Shown in pieces: positions 15,271 through 23,637 of a stretch of DNA of 40,593 nt. The DNA is taken from contig DIKJ01000170.1 of assembly GCA_002424525.1 (NCBI GenBank), positions 15,331 to 55,923 on the forward strand, read 5' to 3'. The translations under genes were made by a program, and so were the position numbers. The first letter of the stretch is position 1. Each line of letters opens with the position of its first letter. This stretch comes from Bacteroidales bacterium UBA5621. Lineage in GTDB: Bacteria; Bacteroidota; Bacteroidia; Bacteroidales; VadinHA17. The notes beneath the pieces are model-generated. The model was not told the DNA's origin. It searched no databases and saw nothing but the letters and a program-made list of their open reading frames with translations.

Positions 15271-17169
15271 TTATATCATTATGAGTAACATAATAATCAA
15301 ACCTGCAAAAACCCAGATAACATATGCCGGCAGTACACCGGTATGCGCCTCACTCAGTTTATGGCTCAGCCACAGGACGAAATGTTTCGAGAGATCATAG
15401 ATGTCAAATAGCTTCTCTTCTGCTTTTTTATACATCCAGGCCAGCGGCCTGTATTCCCCGATAGTCTTGTAAAATTCCGGAGTCGGATAACCTGTCTTTT
15501 CATGAAACCTTTCACCCCCGATAAAGCTGTCTTCGGTCCTGAATCTTTTAATGCTGACTGCCAGATAGACAATTACGCCGAGTGCGATTGATATTATAAT
15601 AAGAAGTGAGACAAGGCCGGAATTCCAGAATCCCGTAAACTGAAATTCGCCTGTTACCGGCATAATCAGTTTTGGTACAATAAAATTTGTGGCAAATACT
15701 CCGAAGAAAATGCAGAATAATGCAAGCATAACCATCGGGAGCCACATAAGAGGAGAAACCTCCTTTGCCTTTTCAAAGGCTGTATTACGGCGACCAAGAA
15801 ATACTCCCCCGATGAATTTAATAAAGCTGGCAAGGGTGAGAGCCGATCCAAGAACAGCCAGTCCGAGCCATAGCACCCAGAGTTTGCTGGCAATGCCTGG
15901 TCCGGCACCGAAATCGATGATCCCCTGGTATATCATCCATTTTGAAGCGAACCCGTTAAAGGGAGGGATCCCTGAAATGGACATCGCAAAGATCAGTGAG
16001 GCTGCAAATGTTATGGGCATAGCCTTCGACAATCCTCCGAGCTCATCAATATTTTCCTGACCCGTCCGCTGTTCTATGCAACCTGCTGAAAGGAAAAGCC
16101 CGCTCTTGTAGATGGCGTTGTTTATCATGTGAAACAATCCGGCGGCAATCCCGATCAGCGATCCCAGTCCAAAGCCCGTGATCATGTATCCGACCTGTGA
16201 CACGGCATGATAGCCCAGTAATTTCTTGTAATTATGCTGTACCAGCGCCATCATTACGGCCGTGATAATCGTGGTTACTCCGATCGAGAGAAGAAGCAGT
16301 CTCATCCACTCACCTGGAATAAACAGGTCGGTGGTTATCCTTGCCAGGAAGTAGATCCCCAGCAGTTTGTCGAGCGATGCAGGCAGAATGGCGGAGGAGG
16401 AGGCAGGTGCATCTTTTGAATAATCCGGCACCCATGTATGGAACGGGAAAGCGCCTGCTTTTGTGAAACTGCCGACCAGCAGGGCAACGAAAGCTGTAAC
16501 GGCAAGAATATTGTCCGTCGGAAGAGAAATGGCGTTCATGCTGAGCGATCCGGTGAGCCTCCAGAGCATGGCAATGCCCAGAATCAGAATAGTGTCTGAT
16601 GCTCCTATAAGAATAAGAGTCTTTTTGGCTGTGGCTGAGCTCTCCTCATCACTGCCCGGTATAAGCTTGTAAAGGGTAATTCCGAGAATCCCCCAGAAGG
16701 CCAGAAACAATAGCAGATTGTCAGCGAGAACAGCTCCATAGGAGCAACCCAGCGTTATGAGAAACCAGGGGTAATAGTTTTTAACCCTGCCCTGTTTAAT
16801 ATAAGCCAGCGAAAATAAGAGTATCAGGAAAGAAAAAAGGCTTATGAAGACGATGATGAGCTTGCTGAGATTATCTGTCGTAATGGTCAGAAATCCTGAT
16901 GTCCCGTCAAGGAGATTCACTCCAAAGAGAGTCATGCACGATTTTGCGACAAGGTCATCCAATGCCACCATTCTGATTGCAGAACTGAACAGGGCGAGCG
17001 TAAGGTAGCCGGTGACCAGGCTGACGGCAACAGATAGGATACCCTTTATCCGGATATATTTTTCAGGAACCAGGAAAAGAACAATCCCTGCTGCAACAGG
17101 AATAAAGATCATGAACTGCAGATAACTGCAGACAGCAGGCTGAGATGTTATTGTAATAAACTCGTTCAT
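15271..17169 (-). CDS. Second NuoL/MrpA-like antiporter subunit with MbhI-like C-terminal extension
   Basis: A 632-residue polytopic protein. The antiporter core (about 20-500) has K237 in SFTKAGAFPFHTW and K268 in ASLDKLLGIY. The TM5 position that normally carries a glutamate (FWE/FLE) reads FLAFWGILG, with G160. The C-terminal part (FIGGERFHEK, TPEFYKTIGEYRP, FDIYDLSKHF, then a final helix) resembles MbhI and the lateral-helix linkers of Mbh/Mbs complexes. It follows the large-subunit gene by 6 bases. Two antiporter-like subunits in one operon recall the Mbs (formerly Mbx) layout rather than simple Mbh, but the large subunit here has full nickel ligands. Confidence 0.9.
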   Translation of the reverse strand: MNEFITITSQPAVCSYLQFMIFIPVAAGIVLFLVPEKYIRIKGILSVAVSLVTGYLTLALFSSAIRMVALDDLVAKSCMTLFGVNLLDGTSGFLTITTDNLSKLIIVFISLFSFLILLFSLAYIKQGRVKNYYPWFLITLGCSYGAVLADNLLLFLAFWGILGITLYKLIPGSDEESSATAKKTLILIGASDTILILGIAMLWRLTGSLSMNAISLPTDNILAVTAFVALLVGSFTKAGAFPFHTWVPDYSKDAPASSSAILPASLDKLLGIYFLARITTDLFIPGEWMRLLLLSIGVTTIITAVMMALVQHNYKKLLGYHAVSQVGYMITGFGLGSLIGIAAGLFHMINNAIYKSGLFLSAGCIEQRTGQENIDELGGLSKAMPITFAASLIFAMSISGIPPFNGFASKWMIYQGIIDFGAGPGIASKLWVLWLGLAVLGSALTLASFIKFIGGVFLGRRNTAFEKAKEVSPLMWLPMVMLALFCIFFGVFATNFIVPKLIMPVTGEFQFTGFWNSGLVSLLIIISIALGVIVYLAVSIKRFRTEDSFIGGERFHEKTGYPTPEFYKTIGEYRPLAWMYKKAEEKLFDIYDLSKHFVLWLSHKLSEAHTGVLPAYVIWVFAGLIIMLLIMI

Positions 17170-17175
17170 GCCCGG

Positions 17176-18372
17176 TTAAATAAGCTTATTCTTTATTTCA
17201 GACGTTCTCTGAAAGGACAGTTCTGTAAGCTCCCTTGCATTCATCAGCCTCTTGCCCGATTTCGAGTCATAGGCAACAGCCATTCTTTCAGTACAGCAAT
17301 AGCAGGGATCCACTGCCGCCAGTGAGATTGTGGCATCAGCTATTGTCTGACCTATGCATGCTTTCTTGAATGTTGCAATGTTTACATAGCTCGGAGCTCT
17401 TATCTTGTGCCTGGCCGGAGAATTGGAGCCGTCAGAGAAGACGCAGTGGAACACTTCGCCTCTCGGGGCTTCAGCCCGGCCCATACCCATACCCTCAGGG
17501 ATCTCTTTTATTTTTAATGCAATATCCTGACCGGCGGATTTCTGCAAGCCCTTAAGGCATTGTTCAATAATTGAGACAGATTCGTACATTTCGAGCAATC
17601 TTACCTCAGCCTTGGCAAATACATCCCCTGCCTCTGCCGTAATAACTTTCCAGTTTACAAGCGGGTAAGCAGCGTAGGGATCATCTTTCCTGACATCTAT
17701 CGCTACTCCCGAGGCTCTTGCAGTGGGACCGACAGCAGCATAATCAAGGATGTCCTGCTTTGTCAGGATACCCACTCCCTTTGTACGCGCATGTATAACC
17801 GGATCATCCATTACCGCTCCGGCCAGGAGATCGGTCTTAGTTTTGAGACCGTCGAGGACACTCTGTATTTCCGGTATTTTGCTTTCATCGATATCGCGTC
17901 TTACTCCGCCCACCCTGAACATGGCATAACTGTTCCTGTTCCCGGTAATCATCTCAAAGAGGTCGAGCACCGGCTCGCGGTATTTCCACGCCCACATGAA
18001 TACGGTATTGTATCCCAGGAAATGCCCGGCCAGACCGACCCAGAGCAGATGGCTGTGAATGCGTTCCAGTTCACCAATGATGGAACGGATATATTTCGCC
18101 CTGTCGGTGACCTCCACACCGATTATCTCTTCGACGGCGTTGGCAAAAGCAAAAGGGTGGGAGGTGGAACAAATACCGCAAATCCGTTCGACAAGGAAGA
18201 AGACCTGGTCGTATGTCTTTGATTCACTGAGTTTTTCTATTCCTCGATGGTTGTATCCCGTTTCCCATTTTATATCCCTTACAATCTCTCCGTCGCAGTA
18301 AAGCTTGAATAGCTCCGGCTCTTCCTGCAAAGGGTGATAGGGTCCTATCGGTATGAGTGTCTTTTTGCTCAT
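17176..18372 (-). CDS. mbhL: Group 4 [NiFe] hydrogenase large (catalytic) subunit
   Basis: A 398-residue NuoD-like subunit holding the Ni-Fe site. N-terminal ligands are C65 and C68 in ERICGICSTSHP, and C-terminal ligands are C357 and C360 in DPCYCCTER. Both pairs are intact, so this is a hydrogenase and not a complex I or Mbs (sulfur-reducing) homologue. R363-M364 right after the motif matches the Arg-Met cut made in E. coli HycE, leaving a 35-residue tail for the operon's HycI-type protease. There is a third cysteine, C359, inside the motif. The start follows the NuoC-like gene by 18 bases. Confidence 0.96.
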   Translation of the reverse strand: MSKKTLIPIGPYHPLQEEPELFKLYCDGEIVRDIKWETGYNHRGIEKLSESKTYDQVFFLVERICGICSTSHPFAFANAVEEIIGVEVTDRAKYIRSIIGELERIHSHLLWVGLAGHFLGYNTVFMWAWKYREPVLDLFEMITGNRNSYAMFRVGGVRRDIDESKIPEIQSVLDGLKTKTDLLAGAVMDDPVIHARTKGVGILTKQDILDYAAVGPTARASGVAIDVRKDDPYAAYPLVNWKVITAEAGDVFAKAEVRLLEMYESVSIIEQCLKGLQKSAGQDIALKIKEIPEGMGMGRAEAPRGEVFHCVFSDGSNSPARHKIRAPSYVNIATFKKACIGQTIADATISLAAVDPCYCCTERMAVAYDSKSGKRLMNARELTELSFQRTSEIKNKLI

Positions 18373-18390
18373 TTTTTGATTACCCGGTTA

Positions 18391-18828
18391 TTACTTGAAC
18401 TCCTTCCTGTACGGATATACGCCTTCGGCCCAGTTTCCCTCCGAAATCAGTTTCTCCTGATTGGGGTGATTAACGAAATCTATCCCGTACAGTTCATGCA
18501 TTTCCCTTTCAATCCAGTTTGAGGCATTGAACAAATTCGAAAGAGACTCGATCTTTGGATCATCCTTGTCAAGAACTACATGAATATTAAGGATCAGGCC
18601 AGCCTCATCCCTGCTGAAATGGTAATGAATCTCAAATCCCTTTCTGGTATGCAGAGCAGTTGCAATTATGAACCTGAATCCTGCACTGGTGTAGAGATAT
18701 TCAGCTATTTCCAGAATCGCCTCCGGCCTGACGGTAACTATCATCCTCTTCGGGTTCTTTTCCGTCACATCCAGGATTTCCGGTTCGAATTTCTTCCTGA
18801 ACTGGTCTATGATTTCCTCTCTGCTCAT
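18391..18828 (-). CDS. mbhK: Hydrogenase NuoC/MbhK-type subunit
   Basis: A 145-residue soluble subunit of the 30-kDa complex I family, recognised by WIEREMHELYGIDFVNHP near the C-terminus. It docks on the large subunit and has no metal motifs. It lies 18 bases upstream of the large-subunit gene, but is separated from the small-subunit gene by a 249-base gap with a hairpin and a heptanucleotide array, in an operon otherwise packed to within about 20 bases. Confidence 0.92.
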   Translation of the reverse strand: MSREEIIDQFRKKFEPEILDVTEKNPKRMIVTVRPEAILEIAEYLYTSAGFRFIIATALHTRKGFEIHYHFSRDEAGLILNIHVVLDKDDPKIESLSNLFNASNWIEREMHELYGIDFVNHPNQEKLISEGNWAEGVYPYRKEFK

Positions 18829-18894
18829 CTATTTAATTTTCCTTTACCTCAAAACCTTTAACCATCACCCGGCGTACCTGGCTCACCTGGCGTA

Positions 18895-18917
18895 CCTGGA
18901 GCACTTAGTGCGCCAGG
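18895..18917. other. Near-perfect hairpin in the mbhJ-mbhK gap
   Basis: A 23-base inverted repeat: CCTGG-A-GCAC, loop TTA, GTGC-G-CCAGG. It gives a 10-bp stem with one A/G mismatch. To its left, GGCGTACCTGG occurs twice in direct orientation (about 18871 and 18889). The hairpin is operon-internal, 67 bases upstream of the mbhK start codon. There is no U-tract, so RNA processing or stability is more likely than termination. Confidence 0.6.
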
Positions 18918-18940
18918 CTACATCGTTATTCTATCCCTGA

Positions 18941-19491
<551 letters not shown>

Positions 19492-19502
19492 GATTATGTT
19501 TT

Positions 19503-20435
19503 TTAATAACCAAACGCAATCAGTACTATAGCAATTACAGCTATCAGATTCATCCATATCGCGAAGAATTTGACAGCCTGCTTTATCTTTACTCTCGGAT
19601 TTGTATTCCTGATCAGGGTAAGAAGCAAAACCACAACGATAATCTTCAGTATTGCCCAAAGGATATTTATACCCTCAAGCCTGAAACCATTCATGAACAG
19701 GGCTACAATGAATGCCGGCAGAATAAACAGCATTATATATTTTGTGAGCTTGATCATGGCGTAGGCAGAACCGGAGTAATCGATGAACATGCCTTCCGTT
19801 ATTTCTGTCTCAGCTTCAGCCATGTCGAAGGGCACCAGTCCAAGCTTGGCCTGAAGGCAGAATATGCCGGCTATGAATAAAAGCACTCCTGAAAGGCTTC
19901 CGATGAATGGTGTGCCCGCCTGTTGTATGCTGATAATCGAATTAAGATCGAACAGCTGTCCCGCTTTCATTATGATACCTGCGATAACAAGAAGAAATGT
20001 CAGTTCATAGCTGATGATTAGCTTCATTTCCCTTGAAGCACCCACCGAGGCAAGAGGATTTCCTGACGCCAGCGATCCGATTATATAAGAGAATGATGGT
20101 ATCGTAAGGAGGTAGAAGATCACTAGAAGATCTCCCCTGAAGCCGGTGGTAATATTAAATAGCGGCAGCAGAATAAAGACCCCTGCCATTGTGGCGCCAA
20201 AGACCGAGAAAACCGGAGCGAGCAAAAAGACCACGGGGGATCCCATTTTTGGTAAAATTGTCTCCTTGACAAGCAGAAGCTTGAAGAAATCATAAAATGG
20301 CTGAAGAAGGGGAGGCCCCTTACGGAACTGAACTCTGGCAGTTATCTTTCTGTCGAACCAGGAAAGGAATGCACCTGTAATGGCTGCAAAAATTAGCCCG
20401 GGAAACACGAAGAAATAAAAAAGATCAATTGCCAT
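19503..20435 (-). CDS. mbhM: Hydrogenase membrane anchor subunit (NuoH/MbhM-type)
   Basis: A 310-residue protein with about eight transmembrane helices that links the hydrogenase arm to the ion-translocating arm. The conserved loop PFDMAEAETEITEGMFIDYSG is the NuoH signature, and KGPPLLQPFYDFFKL near the N-terminus is typical too. It follows the 4Fe-4S gene by 10 bases. Confidence 0.94.
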   Translation of the reverse strand: MAIDLFYFFVFPGLIFAAITGAFLSWFDRKITARVQFRKGPPLLQPFYDFFKLLLVKETILPKMGSPVVFLLAPVFSVFGATMAGVFILLPLFNITTGFRGDLLVIFYLLTIPSFSYIIGSLASGNPLASVGASREMKLIISYELTFLLVIAGIIMKAGQLFDLNSIISIQQAGTPFIGSLSGVLLFIAGIFCLQAKLGLVPFDMAEAETEITEGMFIDYSGSAYAMIKLTKYIMLFILPAFIVALFMNGFRLEGINILWAILKIIVVVLLLTLIRNTNPRVKIKQAVKFFAIWMNLIAVIAIVLIAFGY

Positions 20436-20445
20436 TGTTCTGTTG

Positions 20446-20943
20446 TTATTCTTTTTCAGTGATATACATATGGTCTCTTATAAGCACCTTTTCGTTAAGA
20501 ATGAAGATATTGTCACCCGGAGGCTCATCGGTATCAATATACGTTACTGTTCCTTCAGGGCACGACTTTACGAACTTTTCCATATCTTTCTTATCGGTAA
20601 GGTCATAAAAAAGGTCCTTGTTCCTGTGATGTTTGAAGAAGTCGGTCATCATTGTGCCAAAAGGGCAGATGGTAACGCACGATTTGCACGAAATACAGAG
20701 GTTTGTGTGGCGAACAATGATCCCCTCCTCATCTTTTTCCAGAGCTTCTGTCGGACAGACCTCAACGCACGGGGCATCTTCGCACCTCCGGCACGTATAA
20801 CGGAACACAGCAAGCTCACGTACCGGTTTCAATCCGTTTGAGTTCGCAGATGTATAATATAAGGCTTCAGGCAGTTCCAGGCCGGAGTTTTCAACCATGG
20901 CAGCCCTGAGCTTTATCATATCTATTAATATCCTCTGAGACAT
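20446..20943 (-). CDS. Polyferredoxin-type 4Fe-4S electron-transfer subunit
   Basis: A 165-residue protein with two clusters, in CRRCEDAPCVEVCP and CISCKSCVTICP, resembling HydN/HycB-type dicluster ferredoxins. A lone cysteine (SCPEG) follows near the end of the cluster domain. The open frame extends to 21012, overlapping the upstream flavoprotein gene by 68 bases. The ATG at 20943 lies one base after that gene's TGA and has GGAG about 4 bases upstream, so it is taken as the start. It probably wires the flavoprotein and beta-like subunits to the membrane complex, which is inferred from position. Confidence 0.88.
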   Translation of the reverse strand: MSQRILIDMIKLRAAMVENSGLELPEALYYTSANSNGLKPVRELAVFRYTCRRCEDAPCVEVCPTEALEKDEEGIIVRHTNLCISCKSCVTICPFGTMMTDFFKHHRNKDLFYDLTDKKDMEKFVKSCPEGTVTYIDTDEPPGDNIFILNEKVLIRDHMYITEKE

Positions 20944-20944
20944 T

Positions 20945-21775
20945 TCAGCTCCAGATATTGGGTTGATCTTTAATTTCATCATAAGTGAATACCGGGCCGT
21001 CCTTGCAGACAAAAAACTCTCCCATCATGCAATGGCCGCATTTGCCAAGTCCGCACGACATGTTCTTTTCCATCGAAAGATAGATCTGGTCATCTTGATA
21101 ACCCATTTCCAGCAAACGGATAGTCCCGAATTTCATCATTATCGGAGGGCCGCATACGACCGCAATTGAGTTTTTAACTGTGACATCAACTTTATTTAAA
21201 AGGCTGGTAACAACACCCACCGATTCGGTCCACTCTTCGTCGGGTTTATCAACAGTGCGGTAAGTTTCAAACTTGCTGATCTTATTCAGCCTTGCAAACA
21301 ATGGTTTATAGACACAATCCTTCGGGGTTTTTGACCCATAGCACAGGATCACTTTTCTGAGCTTACCGGTAATGTCTTCCAGTGAGTAGAGCAGCGACCT
21401 TATCGGAGCAAGGCCACAACCTCCCCCGAGTATAAGAACCTCCTTGTCATGGAATTTTTCAACCGGATATCCTCTTCCGTAGGGCCCCCGTATTCCCATA
21501 AAAGCGCCGGGTTTCAGATTATGCATGTATTCTGTGACATAACCCGTTTTCATCACAGTAACCTCGAGTGTGTCTGTTACGAGCGGGGATGAGGACGGAG
21601 TAAAGGGAGCCTCTCCAATGCCATCTACAGTGAGTTCAATAAACTGACCGGTCTTAAAGGAAAACCTGCTTTCGGGGACCAGGATAAAAGTTTTAATCAG
21701 TGGCGATTCTTCAATTACATCTGTCAGTTTTGCCCTGAGAGGTCTGTATATGTTACTGTGATTGACCATATCCAC
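20945..21775 (-). CDS. FAD/NAD(P)H-binding diaphorase subunit, sulfhydrogenase-gamma/PyrK-like
   Basis: A 276-residue flavoprotein of the ferredoxin-NADP reductase superfamily. An FAD-binding barrel (about 10-105, with EAPFTPSSSP in the flavin loop) is followed by a nucleotide-binding domain (LGGGCGLAPIRSLL, residues 116-128) and a C-terminal 2Fe-2S site (C241, C246, C249, C257 in CGLGKCGHC to FVCKDGP). This is the layout of sulfhydrogenase gamma, AsrB and PyrK. It should exchange electrons between NAD(P)H and the iron-sulfur chain. NADH versus NADPH preference cannot be read from sequence. It lies 2 bases after the beta-like gene. It is not the [FeFe] maturase also called HydG. Confidence 0.9.
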   Translation of the reverse strand: MDMVNHSNIYRPLRAKLTDVIEESPLIKTFILVPESRFSFKTGQFIELTVDGIGEAPFTPSSSPLVTDTLEVTVMKTGYVTEYMHNLKPGAFMGIRGPYGRGYPVEKFHDKEVLILGGGCGLAPIRSLLYSLEDITGKLRKVILCYGSKTPKDCVYKPLFARLNKISKFETYRTVDKPDEEWTESVGVVTSLLNKVDVTVKNSIAVVCGPPIMMKFGTIRLLEMGYQDDQIYLSMEKNMSCGLGKCGHCMMGEFFVCKDGPVFTYDEIKDQPNIWS

Positions 21776-21777
21776 TT

Positions 21778-22767
21778 TTATACGAGTTCCATAAAAAGCT
21801 CATTCTTGCTTATCCTGCCGATACATGCCTCTATGCATCTTCCGCAACCGGTACATGCGATTGACCTGAATCTTTCAGGCTTCCAGACATACTTGCACAT
21901 ATACCTGTTTTTAAATCTTTTGTGCAGTTCAAAAAGTTCGTCTTCACCTCCTGCAACCCTTTGGAAACCCGGGTACTGGCAGGCATCTGTCTGCCGGATC
22001 TTTTCAAAACCGGGCTTATCGATAAGCAGGAAGCAGGTACATGTCGGGCAGATGAGTGTGCACGCCCCGCACGATACACAGCTTGATGAGTATTTCTTCC
22101 AGATCGCCGGGCCAGCCTCTTTTACCAGCCTGCCGGTCGTGGCATAGTCAGGAAGACCTTTGTTTTTTTCTTTAAGAAGATCCTCGGTAATCTGATGTTT
22201 CCTTTCAATGGATTCCAGTATACTATTGTCAGTAAGGGGCATTAAATGACTGACGTTTTTAATAAGGTCCTCACCTTTTTCTGTGATCACCCTGATTATC
22301 ATCTTGTCTTCCAGCAGGATAAGAGCCAGATCAGCTTTGCCGGCCGTGAATGGACTTATACCATACGACAGGCAATGACAATGCTCCTGGATCCCCAGAC
22401 AATCGGATGCTATGAGAATTGTGTTTTCCCTTCTGCGCTGAAAGAAAAGATCATCAAACTCACCATTCAGATACATCTCTTCCGGAAGTCCCAGGCCTTC
22501 AATATCGCAATTCGGGATCCCCATAATTATCCGCTGTTTCTCATGGCGGGGTTCCGTAGTGACATTCTCTTTAAGAGGCAGGAAAAAAGTTTTGAGCGGA
22601 GTGGCAGGCTTGGGCTTATTGTATATGATCCTTGAGACATCTTCGGGCCGGAGCAGTTCATAATCCTGCCCGAATTCATTGTTCGCAGGAGCGAAAACCG
22701 TGTAGGATAACAGCAACTTTTCAAGTGCCTTATCCCATTCCTCCTTATTAATGATCAGGTGATGCAT
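21778..22767 (-). CDS. 4Fe-4S electron-transfer subunit, sulfhydrogenase-beta/AsrA-like
   Basis: A 329-residue iron-sulfur protein and the first gene of the hydrogenase operon. The N-terminal about 220 residues have a conserved SDCLGIQEHCHC segment (C123, C130, C132). Two ferredoxin-type clusters follow: C230, C233, C236, C240 (CVSCGACTLICP) and C305, C308, C311, C315 (CTGCGRCIEAC). This is the beta-subunit family that pairs with the gamma flavoprotein in cytosolic sulfhydrogenases (group 3b) and anaerobic sulfite reductase. Here the pair is attached to a membrane group 4 enzyme. A palindrome matching Rex sites starts 2 bases upstream of its ATG. Confidence 0.9.
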   Translation of the reverse strand: MHHLIINKEEWDKALEKLLLSYTVFAPANNEFGQDYELLRPEDVSRIIYNKPKPATPLKTFFLPLKENVTTEPRHEKQRIIMGIPNCDIEGLGLPEEMYLNGEFDDLFFQRRRENTILIASDCLGIQEHCHCLSYGISPFTAGKADLALILLEDKMIIRVITEKGEDLIKNVSHLMPLTDNSILESIERKHQITEDLLKEKNKGLPDYATTGRLVKEAGPAIWKKYSSSCVSCGACTLICPTCTCFLLIDKPGFEKIRQTDACQYPGFQRVAGGEDELFELHKRFKNRYMCKYVWKPERFRSIACTGCGRCIEACIGRISKNELFMELV

Positions 22768-22768
22768 T

Positions 22769-22788
22769 TATGTGACAAGATTCACATA
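22769..22788. promoter_or_regulatory. Rex-type operator at the hydrogenase operon start
   Basis: The sequence TATGTGACAAGATTCACATA is a perfect palindrome with 7-base arms around 6 bases. It matches the core TGTGA-N6-TCACA of the Rex operator (TTGTGAA-N4-TTCACAA). It lies directly before the start codon of the first hydrogenase gene (ATG at 22767), so a bound repressor would block transcription start or early elongation. A weak -7 candidate (TATCATTG on the minus strand, 22798-22805) lies just upstream. A CRP/FNR-type site would share the same core; the neighbouring rex gene makes Rex the better guess. Confidence 0.7.
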
Positions 22789-22941
22789 TAAAAATAGATT
22801 CAATGATAGGAAAAACAAATAAAAAACTGCTTTTTTTCTATAATTAAGATAATTTGAGCCGTAAAAAACATTATATCAATATTTTAAAAAAAATCTTTTT
22901 TTGTCTGAAAAATTATTTAACTTGCACCTGATATCAATTAA

Positions 22942-23637
22942 ATGAGATTTGATGTGAAACAATTCACAAAACAAGCGATAAAAAAGAGCCTTAAAAGAAT
23001 ATTTCTTTACAGGGCGTGCCTGGTCAGACTTAAAACAATGGGGGTCGAGAAGGTCTTTTCATATACCCTGGCAAACGAGGCAGGTGTCACCGCCGACCAG
23101 GTACGGAAAGATTTCTCCGAGTTCAATATAAAAGGTAATAAAAGAGGAGGTTATGACATTAATGATCTTCTTGAGAGGATGGAAAAGATCTTTCACCGCA
23201 ACAAGGATCACAACATTGTGCTTATCGGAATGGGAAATATGGGAATGGCCCTTTCGAAGTACAATAAATTCGTTCAGCGTAACATGAATATTGTTGCTAC
23301 CTTCGATATAGATCCCTTTAAGCATAAAATCAGGTCAGATCTCCCGATTTACCCTATGAGCCGGCTGAAAGAGATTATCGACAGGTTCAGGGTAAGGGTG
23401 GCAATTATCGCGGTACCGGAAATCTCTGCTCAGGAAGTATGCGATGAACTGGTCCGCAACGGCATCAAAGGGGTTGTAAATTTCGCTCCTGTTTTATTGA
23501 AGGTACCACCAGGAATAGTGATTAATAACGTGAACCTCTGCGACGAACTGGAGAGCGTCATTTATTACGTTCACCAGCTTATGAGCGGTGACGGACTGAA
23601 AAACATTGAATTATTATACAGGGATATGAAATATTGA
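22942..23637 (+). CDS. rex: Redox-sensing transcriptional repressor Rex
   Basis: A 231-residue repressor that binds DNA when NADH is low and releases it when NADH rises. The winged-helix domain (about 18-80) contains AGVTADQVRKDFSEF, and the Rossmann NADH domain has GMGNMG at 96-101. The C-terminal NFAPVLLKVPPGIVINNVNL and DELESVIYYV are family hallmarks. It is transcribed away from the hydrogenase operon and overlaps hypF by 4 bases. A near-perfect Rex operator lies inside its own first codons, pointing to self-regulation. The N-terminus is basic and about ten residues longer than many Rex proteins. An in-frame GTG at 22954 is an alternative start. Confidence 0.95.
   Translation: MRFDVKQFTKQAIKKSLKRIFLYRACLVRLKTMGVEKVFSYTLANEAGVTADQVRKDFSEFNIKGNKRGGYDINDLLERMEKIFHRNKDHNIVLIGMGNMGMALSKYNKFVQRNMNIVATFDIDPFKHKIRSDLPIYPMSRLKEIIDRFRVRVAIIAVPEISAQEVCDELVRNGIKGVVNFAPVLLKVPPGIVINNVNLCDELESVIYYVHQLMSGDGLKNIELLYRDMKY
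22953..22968. promoter_or_regulatory. Rex operator inside the 5' end of rex
   Basis: TGTGAAACAATTCACA is a perfect palindrome of 6-base arms around 4 bases and fits the Rex consensus TTGTGAA-N4-TTCACAA at every position except the first T (an A stands there). It spans codons 4-9 of rex, so bound Rex would act as a roadblock on the rex-hyp transcript. With the site at 22769-22788 it brackets the divergent promoter region. Confidence 0.75.

Noticed and set aside
17176..18372. Complex I or Mbs-type (non-hydrogenase) NuoD homologue
   Set aside because: Both CxxC pairs that bind Ni-Fe are present, and hyp genes plus a HycI-type protease accompany it.
19492..19659. Longer N-terminus for the hydrogenase small subunit (ATG at 19659)
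   Set aside because: The added residues are a shifted-frame reading of the NuoH-like gene end and do not resemble any small subunit; GTG at 19491 fits the family.
20944..21012. Longer N-terminus for the dicluster ferredoxin
   Set aside because: It overlaps the 2Fe-2S-containing end of the flavoprotein gene; the ATG at 20943 directly follows that gene's stop and has a ribosome-binding-like GGAG.
20945..22767. [FeFe] maturase HydG, or a catalytic sulfhydrogenase or sulfite reductase
   Set aside because: The names overlap, but the proteins have diaphorase and ferredoxin motifs only: no radical-SAM CxxxCxxC, no siroheme protein and no group 3 large subunit next to them.
22769..22788. CRP/FNR-family operator instead of a Rex site
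   Set aside because: TGTGA-N6-TCACA fits CRP-type sites too, but no CRP/FNR gene is nearby, while rex is adjacent and a second, better Rex palindrome lies in its own start. It is kept only as an alternative.
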